Assembly (NCBI GenBank): GCA_003648125.1
Contig: QMOE01000109.1
Coordinates: forward strand, 1 to 7,152
Reading direction: 5' to 3'
DNA length: 7,152 bases
Source: Chloroflexota bacterium
GTDB lineage: Bacteria > Chloroflexota > Anaerolineae > B4-G1
Shown: positions 3,978-7,152 of the stretch, one piece after another
How positions within the stretch are numbered: the first letter of the stretch is position 1
How the letters are laid out: each line of letters begins with the position of its first letter
The notes under the pieces: generated by a model
Databases searched by the model: none
The model's input: the letters and a program-made list of their open reading frames with translations, nothing else
Told to the model about the DNA's origin: nothing
Position numbers and translations under genes: made by a program

Positions 3978-6830
3978 ATGAAATGCTCCAAGTGCGGCTT
4001 TGAAAACCGTTCCAGCGTCCGCTTCTGCCGGCGGTGTGGTCAGGCATTACAGACGCCCCCCTTCACACCATCGTCACCCTCTGCCACCACTTGCCCCGCC
4101 TGCGGGGCCGCCGTCAAGCCGGGAGCACGCTTTTGCAAGCAGTGTGGGCAAACCTTGGTGGCTGCTCCATCCACACCGCCCCGCACCATCGTCTGCCCCT
4201 CTTGTGGAGCAGCCACCAAACCGGGAGCACGCTTTTGCCCGCGCTGCGGAAAACCCCTAATCGCCAAATCGGCTCCGCCAACCCCGCCCCCCATCCCACT
4301 CAAAGACGCGGAGGTGCACATCGAAGGAGGCGTCAGCGGCCAACTCGCCATCGGAAACAACATCCTCCAAATCGGCGACGTACACGGCGGTGTGGTCAAC
4401 GTCGCTATGCCGGAGCAAAAACCCAAGATCAGCCCCCGCCCCACCCCTGTCTCGCTGCTTCCACGCCCCTTCACCGGCCTGCTGGATCGAGAGACAGAGA
4501 TAGGCGCTGCGACCACCGCGTTCCAATCCGCTGCACCGGTCGAGTTTCACGGCCAGGCCGGGATGGGCAAGACCAGCCTCCTGCGCCACCTGGCCCACCA
4601 TCCCGCCGCCAATTCTTTCCCCGATGGCATCATCTATCTCTCGGCCCGCGACCAGCCCCTGGAAGATCTATTGCAATCCCTCTACAACGCCTTTTACGAG
4701 TGCGACGTCCCCCTCAAACCCACCGACGCCGAGATTCGGCACGCCCTGCAAGACAAACGAGCGCTCGTCTTGTTGGATGACGTCGGCCTGGCGCGGGACG
4801 AGGTGGAGACGTTGACAAACATCGCGCCGGCGTGCACATTCCTGCTCGGCTCGCCGGAGCGCCGCCTGTGGGGAGAAGGACAAACTATCGAGCTGGGCGG
4901 CCTGCCTCCGGACGACGCGCTGACTCTAGTAGAACGGGAACTGGATCGCCCCCTGACCCCGCCCGAGCAAACCACAGCACAGAACCTGTGCGCGGCTCTG
5001 GCAGGCCACCCCCTGCGTATCCTCCAGGCGACGGCAATGGCGCGGGAAGAGAGCCTGACGCTAGCCGAGGTGACCCGTCGGATCCAGTCCCCTTCCCCGA
5101 CTGCGACGTTGACGGCGCAGGTGTTAGCATCGCTCTCGGAGCAGGAGCGAATCGTGCTGGCATCGCTGGCCGCCATGGTAGACGCCCCCACCCACGCCGA
5201 ACACCTGGCCGAGATAACGGGAATCCCCAACGTCGCTCCTATTCTGCAAACGCTACAGCATCGGAGCATGGCACAGGCCCACAGTCCCCGCTACAGCCTG
5301 ACCGGCGACCTGGCCCAGACATTGCGGCAAACGTGGGACCTGACCCCCTGGGCAGAGCGGGCACTGACTCACTTTACCACCTGGGCCGAAGGACAACCAT
5401 CTCCCAGGCGTCTGCTGGAAGAGGCCGACGCTATCATGCAAACATTAAAGTGGGCGGTCGGCGCCGACCGCTGGGCGGAGGTCGTGCGCCTGGGACGGGC
5501 GACAGAAGGCGCATTAGCCCTGGGCGGGCGCTGGGTCGCCTGGGCGCAAGTGGTACGCTGGATCCTCCAGGCGGCGCAAGCACTGGGGGAACAAAGCGTC
5601 CAAGCCTGGGCACTGCACCAACTTGGCACCCGCGCCCTCTGCCTGGGAAATACCTCCACCGCCCGCCCCACCTTGATCAAGGCCCTCCGTCTGCGGAAGG
5701 CACTGGGTGACAGAGCCGGGGCTGCAATCACCCAGCACAACCTGAATATCCTTCTAGGGCCTCCCGCTCCGCCCAAGAAGCCGCCTCAGAAACCACCCTC
5801 GACGGTCCCGCCGGCCTCTGGTGCGCCGTTCCTGGTCAAGAGAGCCATCGCTCTCGTCGCCGCCTCGCTGCTGGCGTTGGGCGGGGGAGGAATCTGGTAC
5901 TTTTTCCTCCGGCCCACGCCGATGCCAGTAGTGCAAGTCACGGCGACCCCATTCCCAACATCGCGGCCCACGCCGACAAAAGTCCCACCGCCGACAGAGG
6001 CTCCGCCGCCAACGGAGGCCCCGCCGATGGAAGAACCCTGGGTCAGCATAGAACTCGTTGACGGCTGCTTCCGGGAATACGACCACGATGACTATACCAT
6101 CCTTCTGGTCGAGACAAATATCGAGGGCCGGGTAGAGATATGGCTGGACGACTCGATCTTTGAGCAAGTGTGGCTGGCGCCGGGGGAGGTTTGGGAGATA
6201 GAATGGGCTTTCGAGAACCTGCAATCCGGGGGCCATGCATTCTGGGCTGTACTCTTCGACGATGGCGACGAGGAAGCCGGGGCAGAATGTCCCTTTGACG
6301 TCGTGCCTCCCACGCCGACGCCAGTCACTCCTACCTGGACTCCTACCCCTTCACCCACACCGAGTATCACCCCATCGCCCACGCCACCGCCCTGCGTTGA
6401 TTTCGACGACCTACCGCTAGATAACTCGTATTACGATGAAACCTTTACGAGCCGTGGCACGGATATCACCGTGCGCGATGGGTCGGTGGTCGTTGGGGAT
6501 TCCGGGAATGCAGGTGGGACAGGAAATGAGTTGGACGTCAATTACGCCGGCCTCGATTTTGATTTTGGCGGCTCTATCGCCGGTCTCTCCCTCGGCTTTG
6601 ACGAAAGCGGCGGCAGCTACAATCTCGAAATCAACGGCCAGAGCGTGTACTTTAACGCCTTTGCTGAACTGGACGGCATAGCGATTGGCGGAGTCCAAAT
6701 CTCCGTCTACGGCAACCCAGACGAATTCGGCTACTACCACCCAGGGAATCTCCAAGCCTACGGCGGCCCGATCAATTCGTTCATCATCGGCGGAGACTAT
6801 TTGTACATTGACGACGTCTGCCCCTGGTGA
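3978..6830 (+). CDS. Zinc-ribbon STAND (NB-ARC-like) NTPase with one membrane helix and extracellular domains
   Basis: 950 residues. Domains in order: three CxxC-x10-CxxC zinc ribbons (Cys 3/6/17/20, 39/42/53/56, 73/76/87/90); a Gly-rich beta segment (about 110-145, containing AIGNN and LQIGDVHGG); a STAND NTPase starting at FTGLLDRETEI (165-175) with P-loop GQAGMGKT (192-199), Walker B LVLLDD (263-268) and a GLPPDDA motif (308-314) like the NB-ARC GLPL; a winged helix from about 382; an alpha-helical, TPR-like region to about 594 (LHQLGTRALCLG, ALRLRKALGDRAGAA); a basic Pro/Lys stretch; one membrane helix (about 622-644); a Pro/Thr linker; a beta-rich domain with Cys697 and Cys771; a second Thr-Pro linker (777-805); and a final beta-rich domain with Cys806 and Cys948. 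Positive charges before the helix predict the NTPase inside and the C-terminus outside. STAND proteins are ATP-dependent signalling switches. A caspase gene follows after 18 bases, suggesting a receptor-effector pair. Ligand unknown. NTPase call very confident; topology likely. Confidence 0.92.
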   Translation: MKCSKCGFENRSSVRFCRRCGQALQTPPFTPSSPSATTCPACGAAVKPGARFCKQCGQTLVAAPSTPPRTIVCPSCGAATKPGARFCPRCGKPLIAKSAPPTPPPIPLKDAEVHIEGGVSGQLAIGNNILQIGDVHGGVVNVAMPEQKPKISPRPTPVSLLPRPFTGLLDRETEIGAATTAFQSAAPVEFHGQAGMGKTSLLRHLAHHPAANSFPDGIIYLSARDQPLEDLLQSLYNAFYECDVPLKPTDAEIRHALQDKRALVLLDDVGLARDEVETLTNIAPACTFLLGSPERRLWGEGQTIELGGLPPDDALTLVERELDRPLTPPEQTTAQNLCAALAGHPLRILQATAMAREESLTLAEVTRRIQSPSPTATLTAQVLASLSEQERIVLASLAAMVDAPTHAEHLAEITGIPNVAPILQTLQHRSMAQAHSPRYSLTGDLAQTLRQTWDLTPWAERALTHFTTWAEGQPSPRRLLEEADAIMQTLKWAVGADRWAEVVRLGRATEGALALGGRWVAWAQVVRWILQAAQALGEQSVQAWALHQLGTRALCLGNTSTARPTLIKALRLRKALGDRAGAAITQHNLNILLGPPAPPKKPPQKPPSTVPPASGAPFLVKRAIALVAASLLALGGGGIWYFFLRPTPMPVVQVTATPFPTSRPTPTKVPPPTEAPPPTEAPPMEEPWVSIELVDGCFREYDHDDYTILLVETNIEGRVEIWLDDSIFEQVWLAPGEVWEIEWAFENLQSGGHAFWAVLFDDGDEEAGAECPFDVVPPTPTPVTPTWTPTPSPTPSITPSPTPPPCVDFDDLPLDNSYYDETFTSRGTDITVRDGSVVVGDSGNAGGTGNELDVNYAGLDFDFGGSIAGLSLGFDESGGSYNLEINGQSVYFNAFAELDGIAIGGVQISVYGNPDEFGYYHPGNLQAYGGPINSFIIGGDYLYIDDVCPW
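4092..4259 (+). repeat. Recently duplicated zinc-ribbon unit within the STAND gene
   Basis: Ribbons 2 and 3 repeat with a period of 34 codons (102 bases). They share an exact 18-base stretch (4119-4136 and 4221-4238), and the protein motif KPGARFC is kept in both. Ribbon 1 is more divergent at both levels. This points to an internal duplication of a Cys4 unit plus linker, more recent than the split from ribbon 1, or to gene conversion. Confidence 0.7.
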
Positions 6831-6848
6831 GGAAAGGACACAGGCAAA

Positions 6849-7152
6849 ATGACAAGTTTCAACCAGGGTCACGCCCTCATCATCGGCGCGGGCGCCGACC
6901 TGCCCAACACTGTGGATGACGCCGCCGGCCTGGCCGAAATCCTGCAAGACCCGGCCCGCTGCGCCTACCCATCCGACCAGGTTCACGCGCTCACCGGCGA
7001 GCGGGCCACCCGCGCCGCCATGCTCTCGGCCCTCGACGCACTCGCCGAATCAACAAATCTCGAATCTACGGTCATCGTCTACTTTTCCGGGCACGGCTAC
7101 CAGGTCGCCTCCCCCACCGGCGAGTTCTACTACCTGCTGCCCTACGGCTACG
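6849..7152 (+). CDS. Caspase-family (peptidase C14) protein, 3' truncated by window
   Basis: 101 residues are visible from ATG 6849, with AGGA at 6835-6838 upstream; the frame runs off the window end. The start HALIIGAGADLP is the first core strand of the caspase fold. NTVDDAAGLAEIL is the following helix with the conserved Asp-Asp-Ala. VIVYFSGHG (residues 75-83) carries the catalytic His82, followed by YYLLPYGY. The catalytic Cys, expected about 40-60 residues later, is beyond the window, so an intact dyad cannot be confirmed. Bacterial caspase-like proteases (metacaspases/orthocaspases and relatives) act as cytoplasmic effectors of cell death or defence, often next to or fused with STAND NTPases. 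It follows the STAND gene on the same strand after 18 bases and is probably co-expressed. Further C-terminal domains may exist. Family call confident; partner relation inferred from position. Confidence 0.92.
   Translation, partial: MTSFNQGHALIIGAGADLPNTVDDAAGLAEILQDPARCAYPSDQVHALTGERATRAAMLSALDALAESTNLESTVIVYFSGHGYQVASPTGEFYYLLPYGY

Noticed and set aside
6828..6851. Possible stop-codon readthrough fusing the STAND protein to the caspase
   Set aside because: The two genes share a frame with only TGA and six sense codons between them, but six codons without a stop is unremarkable. The STAND protein ends at a natural domain boundary (Cys948-Pro-Trp), and a fusion would place the caspase outside the cell.

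Overview
The window looks like chromosomal DNA of a GC-rich bacterium, most likely a Chloroflexota member of the Anaerolineae type. This is inferred from style, not from a marker gene. The pointers are a zinc-ribbon STAND NTPase with Thr-Pro-rich linkers, an adjacent caspase-like gene, a membrane GT-C protein of the kind common in that phylum, and a short heptamer tandem repeat. All supported genes lie on the + strand. No rRNA, tRNA, CRISPR array or insertion sequence was seen, and no gene-free stretch exceeds about 160 bases.

Left part (1-2175): the 3' part of an atypical short-chain dehydrogenase/reductase whose usual Tyr/Lys catalytic pair is replaced. It overlaps by 4 bases (GTGA) a 499-residue multi-pass GT-C-like membrane glycosyltransferase. 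The two are probably translationally coupled. The glycosyltransferase gene carries five 7-base repeat units inside a membrane-segment region.

Middle (2176-3821): a compact VapBC-like toxin-antitoxin pair, clearly AT-richer than its surroundings (antitoxin gene about 46% GC by hand count). It has its own plausible promoter and is followed after 36 bases by an S-methyl-5'-thioadenosine phosphorylase gene of the adenine-specific type (mtnP). A 156-base spacer follows, holding two adjacent hairpins whose loops are reverse complements of each other.

Right part (3978-7152): the most interesting segment. A 950-residue protein combines three zinc ribbons, a short Gly-rich beta motif, a STAND (NB-ARC-like) NTPase, a winged-helix/TPR region, one membrane helix, and two Cys-bracketed beta-rich domains predicted to be outside the cell. 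Eighteen bases downstream starts a caspase-family (C14) protease, cut by the window end after its catalytic-His motif. Together they suggest a transmembrane signalling or cell-suicide/defence module: an outside sensor, an ATP-dependent switch inside, and a caspase effector. That functional reading is inference; the domain order is read from the sequence.
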